This document shows, one piece after another, positions 1-6,339 of a stretch of DNA of 6,339 nt (position 1 is its first letter; every line of letters begins with the position of its first letter). Location: the NCBI GenBank assembly GCA_040006895.1, contig JBDTWB010000215.1:1-6339 (forward strand), given 5' to 3'. The notes under the pieces were generated by a model. The model saw only the letters and a program-made list of their open reading frames with translations, had not been told where the DNA came from and did no database searches. The DNA comes from CAIWHR01 sp040006895 (GTDB lineage: Bacteria; Pseudomonadota; Gammaproteobacteria; Burkholderiales; Casimicrobiaceae). Position numbers and translations under genes: made by a program.

Positions 1-2493
1 GTCGCCGGATTCGAGTCCCTGGCCGAGCTTGCCCTGGACGTGCGCTGGGCCTGGAACCATGCGACCGACGAAGTCTGGCGGCGACTGGATCCCGTGCTCT
101 GGCAACTCACCCACAACCCCTGGAGCGTGCTGCAGACCGCCGCGCGCGATCGGATCGAGGCAGCGTGGACCGATCCGGCCTTCCGCAGTCAGGTCGACGG
201 CCTGGTGCAGTCGCGCCGTCGTGCGGAAGACGCGCCCGCATGGTTCCAGCAGACCCACCCGCAGGCGGAGCTCGGCTGCGTCGCATATTTCAGCATGGAG
301 TTCATGCTGAGCGAGGCGTTGCCCATCTATTCAGGAGGCCTCGGCAACGTGGCCGGCGACCAGCTCAAGGCGGCGAGTGACCTGGGCGTGCCGGTGATCG
401 GCGTAGGGCTTCTCTATCAGCAAGGCTATTTCCGGCAGGCGCTCGACCAGGACGGTGCGCAACAGGCGCTCTATCCTTACAACGAGCCCGGGCAACTGCC
501 GATCACGCCGCTGCGGCAGCCGAGCGGCGAATGGCTGCGCCTGGAGATCGCGGCGCCCGGCGGCTCGATCTGGCTGCGCGCCTGGCAGGTGCGAGTCGGC
601 AAGACCAGGCTTTTCCTGCTGGACAGCAACGATGCCGCCAACCTTCCCATCCATCGCGGGATCACCAGCGAGCTCTACGGCGGCGGCCCGGAGCTGCGCC
701 TTCAGCAGGAGCTCCTGCTCGGCATCGGCGGCTGGCGATTGCTCGAGGCGCTCGGCATCCGGCCCGAGGTCTGCCACCTGAACGAGGGACACGCGGCCTT
801 CGCGGTGCTCGAACGTGCCCATGCTTTCATGCAGGCGACCGGACAGCCGTTCGATGTTGCGCTCGCCGTTACCCGGGCGGGTAACGTCTTCACCACCCAT
901 ACCGCAGTGCCCGCGGGTTTCGATCGTTTCGCGCCGAGCCTCATCGCTCGATACCTCGGCGCGTATGGCACACAGAGTCTCGGCATCACCCTCCACGAAT
1001 TGCTCGCCCTCGGCCGCGACGACCCGGACGATCCGGCCCAACCTTTCAACATGGCCTACCTGGCCGTTCGCGGCAGCGGCGCGGTCAACGGGGTGAGCCG
1101 CCTGCACGGGCAGGTTAGCCGGCAGATCTTCCTGCCGCTCTTCCCGCGCTGGCCGGAACACGAAGTGCCCATCGGACACGTGACCAACGGTGTCCACATG
1201 CCTACCTGGGACTCGGCGCCGGCCGATGATCTTTGGACCCAAGCCTGCGGCAAGGACCGTTGGCTGCGTACGACGGAAACCCTTGAGCAGGACATCCTGC
1301 GCATCCCGGACGCCACGCTCTGGCAATTCCGCGGTGCTTCCCGCACGGCGTTGGTCGACTACGCCCGGGGGCGACTGTCCCGCCAGCTGGCTGCGTCCGG
1401 CGCCTCGCCCGAGGAGGTCGAAGGCGCGAAGCGGGTATTCGATCCCGAGCACCTGACCATCGGTTTCGCGCGCCGCTTCGCCACGTACAAGCGGCCGAAC
1501 CTGCTGCTGCACGACCCCGAGCGGCTGCTGCGTCTGTTGAGCGATCCGCAGCGTCCGGTGCAGCTCATCATGGCGGGCAAGGCACATCCGGCGGATCAGG
1601 CCGGCCAGGCGCTGATCCGGGAATGGACCCACTTCGTCCGGCGGCCGGAGGTGCGCCCGCACGCGATGTTCCTCAGCGACTACGACATGCTGCTCACCGA
1701 GCAGCTGGTGCAGGGGGTCGACGTCTGGCTCAACACGCCCCGCCGCCCCTGGGAAGCCTGTGGAACGAGCGGCATGAAGGTGCTCGTCAACGGCGGGATC
1801 AACGTCTCGGAACTGGACGGCTGGTGGGCAGAGGCCTATGCCCCCGAGGTCGGCTGGGCATTGGGGGACGGTCGGGAGCACGGCGACGACCCGGCGTGGG
1901 ATGCGGTCGAGGCCGATGCACTGTTCGATCTCCTCGAGCGTGAGGTGATCCCCGCGTTCTACGACCGCGACCGTAGCGGGATCCCGACGGCCTGGGTCGC
2001 GCGGATGCGCGAGAGCATGGCCCGCCTGACACCGCAGTTCTCCTCCAACCGGGCGGTGCGCGAATACACGGAGCAGTTCTATCTGCCGGCAGCGAGCCGC
2101 TATCGTGCGCGCGCGGCGGCGGGCGGCGCGATGGGCAAGGAACTGGTGGACTGGCAGCATGGCCTGGCGCAGACCTGGGCGACGCTTCGTTTCGGCGCGA
2201 CCAAGGTCGCGACCGGCGGCGAGGAGCACGCCTTCGAGGTCGAGGTGCGGCTCAATGAGCTCGATCCTGGCGCCGTGTGCGTCGAGCTCTACGCCGACGG
2301 GATCGACGGCGGTGCGCCCGTCCGGCAGCCAATGGAGCGCGCCCGCAGACTGCCCGGCGCGCTGGGCGGCGATGTCTACGCCGCGCGTGTTCCGGCTACC
2401 CGGCCGCCGTCGCACTACACGCCACGCGTGGTGCCCTGCCGCGACGGCGTCATCGTGCCGCTCGAAGCGGCGCACATCCTCTGGCAGCGATGA
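1..2493 (+). CDS. glgP: Alpha-glucan (glycogen) phosphorylase, 5'-truncated by the window edge
   Basis: A cytosolic PLP enzyme (EC 2.4.1.1) that releases glucose-1-phosphate from alpha-1,4-glucan ends using inorganic phosphate. The frame is open from base 1 and gives 830 residues (numbered here from base 1) to the TGA at 2491. The first 13 residues, including FESLAELALD, already look like family sequence leading into RWAWNHATDEVW, so the real start is upstream and the GTG at 40 is internal. The N-terminal part (about 1-90) is DUF3417-like. The phosphorylase fold follows: YFSMEF (96-101), the glycine loop IYSGGLG (109-115), HLNEGH (259-264), FTTHTAVP with His300, TNGVH with Asn396, and RRFATYKR with Arg492 and Lys497 matching the phosphate-binding Arg569/Lys574 of rabbit muscle phosphorylase. 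EACGTSGMK carries the expected PLP lysine, Lys593. About 130 residues after the core (from about 700) probably form the C-terminal accessory region usual in this subfamily; it ends AAHILWQR. All key residues are present. The stop overlaps the glgX start. Confidence 0.96.
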   Translation, partial: VAGFESLAELALDVRWAWNHATDEVWRRLDPVLWQLTHNPWSVLQTAARDRIEAAWTDPAFRSQVDGLVQSRRRAEDAPAWFQQTHPQAELGCVAYFSMEFMLSEALPIYSGGLGNVAGDQLKAASDLGVPVIGVGLLYQQGYFRQALDQDGAQQALYPYNEPGQLPITPLRQPSGEWLRLEIAAPGGSIWLRAWQVRVGKTRLFLLDSNDAANLPIHRGITSELYGGGPELRLQQELLLGIGGWRLLEALGIRPEVCHLNEGHAAFAVLERAHAFMQATGQPFDVALAVTRAGNVFTTHTAVPAGFDRFAPSLIARYLGAYGTQSLGITLHELLALGRDDPDDPAQPFNMAYLAVRGSGAVNGVSRLHGQVSRQIFLPLFPRWPEHEVPIGHVTNGVHMPTWDSAPADDLWTQACGKDRWLRTTETLEQDILRIPDATLWQFRGASRTALVDYARGRLSRQLAASGASPEEVEGAKRVFDPEHLTIGFARRFATYKRPNLLLHDPERLLRLLSDPQRPVQLIMAGKAHPADQAGQALIREWTHFVRRPEVRPHAMFLSDYDMLLTEQLVQGVDVWLNTPRRPWEACGTSGMKVLVNGGINVSELDGWWAEAYAPEVGWALGDGREHGDDPAWDAVEADALFDLLEREVIPAFYDRDRSGIPTAWVARMRESMARLTPQFSSNRAVREYTEQFYLPAASRYRARAAAGGAMGKELVDWQHGLAQTWATLRFGATKVATGGEEHAFEVEVRLNELDPGAVCVELYADGIDGGAPVRQPMERARRLPGALGGDVYAARVPATRPPSHYTPRVVPCRDGVIVPLEAAHILWQR
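2490..2493 (+). promoter_or_regulatory. ATGA stop/start overlap joining glgP and glgX
   Basis: The glgX ATG (2490-2492) shares bases with the glgP TGA (2491-2493). The bases just before it (ctctggcagcg) contain no clear Shine-Dalgarno sequence. Translation of glgX therefore probably depends on ribosomes terminating on glgP and re-initiating, which would keep the two enzymes in a set ratio. The overlap is seen directly; coupling is inferred. Confidence 0.8.
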
Positions 2494-4652
2494 ACGCACC
2501 GACCACCAGTACGCCCACGCGCGCGCTGCAGGACTACGCAGCGGCGGTGTGCGAGCGTTCGGCCTTGCGCCGGGGCGTTCCCCTGCCGATGGGCACCCAT
2601 GCCTATGGAGGCGGCGTCAACTTCGCGATCTTCAGCCGACACGCCACGCGCGTGCGCCTGGAGCTCTTCGAGCGGACCGAGGACGCGACCCCGGCGCGGG
2701 CGATTGACCTCGATCCCCGGGCCAACCGCACGGGCGACGTGTGGCACGTGTGGGTGGAGGGGCTGGGGCCAGGACAGCTCTATGCTTACCGGATCGATGG
2801 ACCGTACCAGCCCATGGCCGGCCATCGCTTCAACTCCAGCAAGGTGCTCCTGGATCCGTTCGCGACGGCGATCGCGCCGTTGCCCACCTGGGACTTTGGC
2901 GCTGCGCGCGGCTATGACCCGGCGGCGCCGGAGGCCGATCTCGTGCGATCGACGCGTGACGATGCCGGCGCCATGCCGAAATGCGTGTTCACGCCCGCGT
3001 ACTTCCAGTGGGACGACGATCAGCCGCTGCGCCGGCCCTGGTCGAGCACGGTGATCTACGAGCTGCACGTCCGCGGCCTGACGGTGCATGGCTCCGCCGG
3101 CAGCAAGTTTCCCGGCACCTATCGCGGCCTGATCGAAAAAATCCCCTATCTGAAGGACCTGGGGGTGACGGCGGTGGAACTGATGCCGGTGTTCGAGTTC
3201 AACCATGCGGAGGGACCGAGCCTCGATCCCCTGACCGGGAGGCGACTCGGCAACTACTGGGGCTACGATCCCGTGGCCTTCTTCGCCCCGAAGGCTTCCT
3301 ACAGCAGCGCGGGCGGGCTGGGACAGCAGAACCTCGAGTTCAAGGAGATGGTCCGGGCGCTGCATCGCGCCGGCATCGAGGTGTTCCTGGATGTCGTGTT
3401 CAACCACACGGCAGAAGGCAACGAGCTGGGACCGACGCTGTGCTGGCGCGGCATCGACAACGCGATCTTCTACACCCTCGCAGGCGACGGCCGCCACTAC
3501 ATGGATTACGCGGGCACCGGCAATACCGTCAACGCCAACCACCCGGTCGTGCGGGAATACATCCTGACCGCGCTGCGCTACTGGGTGATGGAAATGCATG
3601 TCGACGGATTCCGCTTCGACCTCGCCTCGATCCTCGGCCGGGACCGCACGGGCAAGCTGCTCGCCAATGCTCCGCTCCTGGAAGGGATCGCCGAGGACCC
3701 GATCCTGCGGGACGTGAAAATCATCGCCGAGGCGTGGGATGCCGCCGGCGCCTACGAGGTGGGCAGTTTCTCGGAGCGGCGCTGGGCGGAATGGAATGGC
3801 CGCTATCGGGACGACGTGCGGCGCTTCTGGCGTGGTGATCCGGGCATGCTCGGCCTGTTCGCCAGTCGCATCGGCGGCAGCGCCGACATCTATGCCGCGT
3901 CGGGCAAGGGTCCCGAGGCCAGCATCAATTTCATCACCTGTCACGACGGCTTCACCCTGAACGACCTGGTGAGCTACCGCGACAAGCACAACGAAGCCAA
4001 CGGGCATCACAACCAGGACGGGAGCGATGCCAATCTGAGTGCCAATTATGGCGTCGAAGGCGAGACGTCGGATCCACAAATCGAAGCACTGCGGCAACGG
4101 CAGATCAGGAATTTCCTGTTCACCTTGCTGATCTCCCGCGGGGTGCCGATGCTCCTGGGCGGGGACGAGTTCCGCCGCACCCAGCGCGGCAACAACAACC
4201 CTTACTGCCAGGACAACGAGACGAGCTGGTTCGACTGGAACATGCTCGCGGCGCACGCGGAACTGCATCGGTTCGTGCGCGCGATGATCGCCTTTCGCCG
4301 GGCGCACCCGGTGCTCGCCGAGGAGCAGTTCTACACGGACGCCGAGATCGAATGGTTCGGGCCGCAGGGCGTGTCGCCCGACTGGACCGATCCGCAGGCA
4401 CGGCAACTGGCGTGCCTCGTCCATCAGGACGGGCAGGGCGCGCTTTGCCTGCTGTTCAATGCCGGCGGCGAGGCGGTCGATTTTCGCTTGCCACCGCTGG
4501 CTTACGGTGCGCGCTGGCACGTGGCCGTGAACACCGCCCTCGCCGCGCCGAGCGACTGCAATGCCTCGGGCGAGGAGCCGCCGGTGGTCGATCCGCAGTC
4601 GTTCCGGCTGGAGGGCTTCGCCAGTGCTGCGCTCCTGGCCCGACCGTCATGA
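2490..4652 (+). CDS. glgX: Glycogen debranching enzyme GlgX (isoamylase-type, GH13)
   Basis: A cytosolic glycoside hydrolase that cleaves alpha-1,6 branch stubs of phosphorylase-trimmed glycogen, releasing short maltooligosaccharides. It is 720 residues, full length for the GlgX/isoamylase family (about 650-720). After a roughly 30-residue low-complexity leader comes a CBM48-type beta-sandwich (about 35-160, with GGGVNFAIFSRHA), then the GH13 barrel (about 185-600). NYWGYDP lies at 255-261. The four GH13 signatures are intact: region I DVVFNH (301-306); region II DGFRFD with Arg375 and nucleophile Asp377; region III EAWD with acid/base Glu414; region IV CHDGFTLNDL with His485 and transition-state Asp486. 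GGDEFRRTQRGNNNPYCQD, typical of GlgX and related isoamylases, follows, then a C-terminal beta domain. The ATG at 2490 is chosen because the reading frame further upstream is only a shadow of glgP; Met34 would cut into the conserved start of the CBM48 region. The specific GlgX role, rather than another isoamylase-like debranching activity, is inferred from the phosphorylase next door. Confidence 0.95.
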   Translation: MNAPTTSTPTRALQDYAAAVCERSALRRGVPLPMGTHAYGGGVNFAIFSRHATRVRLELFERTEDATPARAIDLDPRANRTGDVWHVWVEGLGPGQLYAYRIDGPYQPMAGHRFNSSKVLLDPFATAIAPLPTWDFGAARGYDPAAPEADLVRSTRDDAGAMPKCVFTPAYFQWDDDQPLRRPWSSTVIYELHVRGLTVHGSAGSKFPGTYRGLIEKIPYLKDLGVTAVELMPVFEFNHAEGPSLDPLTGRRLGNYWGYDPVAFFAPKASYSSAGGLGQQNLEFKEMVRALHRAGIEVFLDVVFNHTAEGNELGPTLCWRGIDNAIFYTLAGDGRHYMDYAGTGNTVNANHPVVREYILTALRYWVMEMHVDGFRFDLASILGRDRTGKLLANAPLLEGIAEDPILRDVKIIAEAWDAAGAYEVGSFSERRWAEWNGRYRDDVRRFWRGDPGMLGLFASRIGGSADIYAASGKGPEASINFITCHDGFTLNDLVSYRDKHNEANGHHNQDGSDANLSANYGVEGETSDPQIEALRQRQIRNFLFTLLISRGVPMLLGGDEFRRTQRGNNNPYCQDNETSWFDWNMLAAHAELHRFVRAMIAFRRAHPVLAEEQFYTDAEIEWFGPQGVSPDWTDPQARQLACLVHQDGQGALCLLFNAGGEAVDFRLPPLAYGARWHVAVNTALAAPSDCNASGEEPPVVDPQSFRLEGFASAALLARPS

Positions 4653-4826
4653 CCGCGGATCGCGCATGGGGGTGGCCCGCAATGACAGCGCCGGACCGGC
4701 TGCCGGGACGCGAGCGATCGCGACATCACCGCAACCCGCCGCGGACGGGTCGGGCTCGACATGACCACCGCGCGTTGGACCGAAGAAACCGCCGTTAGCC
4801 AAGCCTCAAAGCAGGAGATCTGAAGC
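4653..4826 (+). other. Intergenic gap between glgX and xfp, no convincing gene
   Basis: This 174-base stretch is the only non-coding-looking part of the window. It has no hairpin followed by a T-run, so I see no intrinsic terminator, and no -35/-10 pair that I would call a promoter; co-transcription of xfp with glgX is the simplest reading. Two short frames cross it. A 49-codon frame (4649-4798) starts in an ATGA overlap with the glgX stop, but its product is mostly Arg, His and Pro, as expected for random reading of G+C-rich DNA. A 20-codon frame (4761-4823) ends 3 bases before the xfp ATG. Minor symmetric motifs are GCCGGACCGGC (4690-4700) and GCGATCGC (4714-4721). The last 50 or so bases are visibly richer in A than the rest, as often seen around a translation start. 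Confidence 0.6.
4813..4817 (+). promoter_or_regulatory. Ribosome binding site of xfp
   Basis: AGGAG lies 9 bases before the ATG at 4827. It is the only strong Shine-Dalgarno sequence at a gene start in the window and fixes the xfp start. It contrasts with glgX, which has none and appears translationally coupled. Xfp synthesis could therefore be initiated independently of the upstream genes even on a shared transcript. Confidence 0.85.
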
Positions 4827-6339
4827 ATGAAAACCAAGACCAAGTCGCTCTCCCCGGATCTGCTCGGGAAGATGGATGCCTACTGGCGCGCCGCGAATTA
4901 CCTGTCGGTGGGCCAGATCTATCTCTACGACAACCCACTTTTGAAGCGGCCGCTCGAGCTCACGGACGTGAAGCACATGCTGCTGGGCCACTGGGGCACG
5001 ACGCCCGGACAAAACTTCATCTACGTGCACCTCAACCGGGTGATCAAGAAGTACGACCTCGACATGATCTATGTCTCGGGCCCCGGCCACGGTGGCCCGG
5101 CAGTGGTCGGCAACACCTATCTCGAGGGGACCTACAGCGAAATCTATCCCAACGTCAGCCAGGACGAGGCGGGCCTGCGCAAGCTGTTCATCCAGTTCTC
5201 GTTTCCCGGAGGCATTCCCAGCCATGTATCGCCCGAGTGCCCGGGTTCGATTCACGAAGGCGGCGAGCTCGGCTACTCACTCAGCCATTCCTTCGGTGCA
5301 GTGTTCGACAATCCCGACCTGGTCGTCGCCTGCGTCGTCGGTGATGGCGAGGCGGAGACGGGCCCGCTGGCCACGGCCTGGCATTCCAACAAGTTCCTCG
5401 ATCCCGTCACCGACGGCGCGGTCTTGCCGATCCTGCATCTCAACGGCTACAAGATCGCCAACCCGACGATCCTCGCCCGCATCGAGCACGAAGAGCTGGA
5501 GCAGCTGCTGCGTGGCTACGGCTGGACGCCGTACTTCGTGGAGGGAGACGAGCCCGAGCTGATGCACGAGGCGATGGCCGCGACGCTCGATGCCGCGGTG
5601 GAAATGATCAGGCGCATCCAGGAGGATGCCCGGGTCCGCGGCAACCTCACACGCCCGCGCTGGCCGATGATCGTGCTTCAGTCGCCCAAGGGTTGGACCG
5701 GCCCGAAGGTCGTCGACGGCCTGCAGATCGAAGGCACGTTCCGCGCGCACCAGGTGCCGTTGTCCGACCCGGCGACGCATCCCGAGCACCTCGCGCTGCT
5801 GGAAGCTTGGCTGCGAAGCTACCGCCCGGAGGAGCTTTTCGATCCGCAGGGGCGCCTGCTCCCGGAACTGGCGGAACTCGCGCCCGAAGGGGAGCGCCGC
5901 ATGGGCTCGAATCCCCACGCCAACGGCGGGATGCTGCTGCGGGACCTGCGCATGCCGGACTTCCGTGACTACGCAGCCGACGTGCCTGCGCCCGGCGCGC
6001 CGGGCATCGGCGACACGCACGTGCTCGGCCGCTTCCTGCGCGACGTGGTGAAGCTCAATGCCGAACAGCGCAATTTCCGGGTCTTCGGACCCGACGAGAC
6101 GCTGTCCAACGGGCTGGAAGCCCTCTTCGAGGCGACCGAGCGCCAATGGGATGCGAAGACCCAGCCGAACGACGTTTTCCTCGCCCCGACCGGACGGGTG
6201 CTGGACTCGATGCTGAGCGAGCACCAGTGCGAAGGCTGGCTCGAGGGCTATCTGCTCACCGGGCGGCACGGGCTGTTCAACTGCTACGAGGCGTTCATCC
6301 ACATCGTCGACTCGATGTTCAACCAGCACGCCAAGTGGC
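4827..6339 (+). CDS. xfp: Phosphoketolase (xylulose-5-P / fructose-6-P), 3'-truncated by the window edge
   Basis: A cytosolic thiamine-diphosphate and Mg2+ enzyme that splits xylulose-5-phosphate (EC 4.1.2.9), and in many members fructose-6-phosphate (EC 4.1.2.22), with phosphate into acetyl-phosphate plus glyceraldehyde-3-phosphate or erythrose-4-phosphate. The frame stays open from the ATG at 4827 to the last base: 504 of the roughly 790-820 residues usual for the family, so the C-terminal domain is outside the window. The N-terminal XFP domain shows GHWGTTPG (54-61, His55), SGPGHGGP (84-91, His88), PSHVSPECPGSIHEGGELGY (131-150, His133), and the ThDP/metal motif GDGEAETG (172-179) with HLNGYKIANP (204-213). 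The second domain shows FGPDET (420-425), LSEHQCEGW (463-471) and TGRHG (478-482). Glu465 in LSEHQ is probably the glutamate that activates the cofactor, by analogy with transketolase (inference). The histidines match positions reported as important in bifidobacterial phosphoketolase. Substrate preference cannot be read from the sequence. Placement after glgP-glgX suggests it processes glycogen-derived sugar phosphates. An acetate kinase or phosphotransacetylase gene may follow downstream. Confidence 0.96.
   Translation, partial: MKTKTKSLSPDLLGKMDAYWRAANYLSVGQIYLYDNPLLKRPLELTDVKHMLLGHWGTTPGQNFIYVHLNRVIKKYDLDMIYVSGPGHGGPAVVGNTYLEGTYSEIYPNVSQDEAGLRKLFIQFSFPGGIPSHVSPECPGSIHEGGELGYSLSHSFGAVFDNPDLVVACVVGDGEAETGPLATAWHSNKFLDPVTDGAVLPILHLNGYKIANPTILARIEHEELEQLLRGYGWTPYFVEGDEPELMHEAMAATLDAAVEMIRRIQEDARVRGNLTRPRWPMIVLQSPKGWTGPKVVDGLQIEGTFRAHQVPLSDPATHPEHLALLEAWLRSYRPEELFDPQGRLLPELAELAPEGERRMGSNPHANGGMLLRDLRMPDFRDYAADVPAPGAPGIGDTHVLGRFLRDVVKLNAEQRNFRVFGPDETLSNGLEALFEATERQWDAKTQPNDVFLAPTGRVLDSMLSEHQCEGWLEGYLLTGRHGLFNCYEAFIHIVDSMFNQHAKW

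Noticed and set aside
2277..2489. Extending glgX upstream to an ATG at 2277
   Set aside because: The extra 71 residues are an arginine/alanine-rich out-of-frame reading of glgP; homology to debranching enzymes begins only after the ATG at 2490.
40..2493. Taking the GTG at 40 as the start of glgP
   Set aside because: The same frame is open to base 1 and the 13 residues before the GTG look like conserved family sequence running straight into it, so the gene starts outside the window.
331..2499. A 722-codon open frame on the - strand across glgP
   Set aside because: It is codon-aligned with glgP, so its stops would need TTA, CTA or TCA codons in the sense gene. These are nearly absent owing to G/C-biased codon use; the TCA at 331 is what ends it. 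Its product resembles no known family.
2415..4520. A 701-codon open frame on the - strand across glgX
   Set aside because: Same codon-aligned shadow effect, opposite an unambiguous GH13 gene; the translation is composition-biased and unrecognisable.
4690..4721. Inverted repeats GCCGGACCGGC and GCGATCGC as a terminator or operator
   Set aside because: Arms are very short, the first has almost no loop, no T-run follows, and such palindromes are common by chance in G+C-rich DNA.
4775..4803. TTGGAC (4775-4780) as the -35 box of an xfp promoter
   Set aside because: At 17 bases spacing the -10 position reads gccaag, which does not resemble TATAAT; no better pair was found nearby.
5277..6329. A 350-codon open frame on the - strand across xfp
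   Set aside because: Codon-aligned shadow of xfp, terminated where xfp happens to use a TCA serine codon at 5277.

Overview
The window comes from a G+C-rich bacterial genome and holds three consecutive genes, all on the + strand, for storage-glucan breakdown and entry into the phosphoketolase pathway. Codon third positions are strongly G/C biased, and TTA, CTA and TCA codons are nearly absent. The style of the proteins suggests a proteobacterium, but nothing in the sequence fixes the lineage. I see no mobile element, CRISPR array, tRNA, rRNA or sign of recent transfer.

Layout: (1) bases 1-2493 encode all but the extreme N-terminus of an alpha-glucan (glycogen) phosphorylase, GlgP, of the type with an N-terminal DUF3417 region. 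Its start lies upstream of the window. (2) Bases 2490-4652 encode a complete 720-residue isoamylase-type glycogen debranching enzyme, GlgX, whose ATG overlaps the glgP stop in an ATGA junction. (3) Bases 4653-4826 form a 174-base gap with no convincing gene, terminator or promoter, ending in a good Shine-Dalgarno sequence. (4) From 4827 to the window end runs the first 504 residues of a phosphoketolase (Xfp). Its C-terminal third lies outside the window.

How the genes would work together (inference from known enzymology): GlgP removes glucose-1-phosphate from the outer chains of glycogen using inorganic phosphate. GlgX cleaves the alpha-1,6 branch stubs left by the phosphorylase. The hexose phosphate, after conversion to fructose-6-phosphate or xylulose-5-phosphate by enzymes encoded elsewhere, is split by Xfp with phosphate into acetyl-phosphate plus erythrose-4-phosphate or glyceraldehyde-3-phosphate. 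Both GlgP and Xfp use phosphate rather than ATP, so the arrangement looks like an energy-saving route from reserve glucan to acetyl-phosphate and acetate or acetyl-CoA.

All three proteins are recognisable members of known families with their catalytic residues intact. I found no undescribed system here. The points most worth checking are the glgP-glgX-xfp linkage, and the gap before xfp with its two short reading frames.
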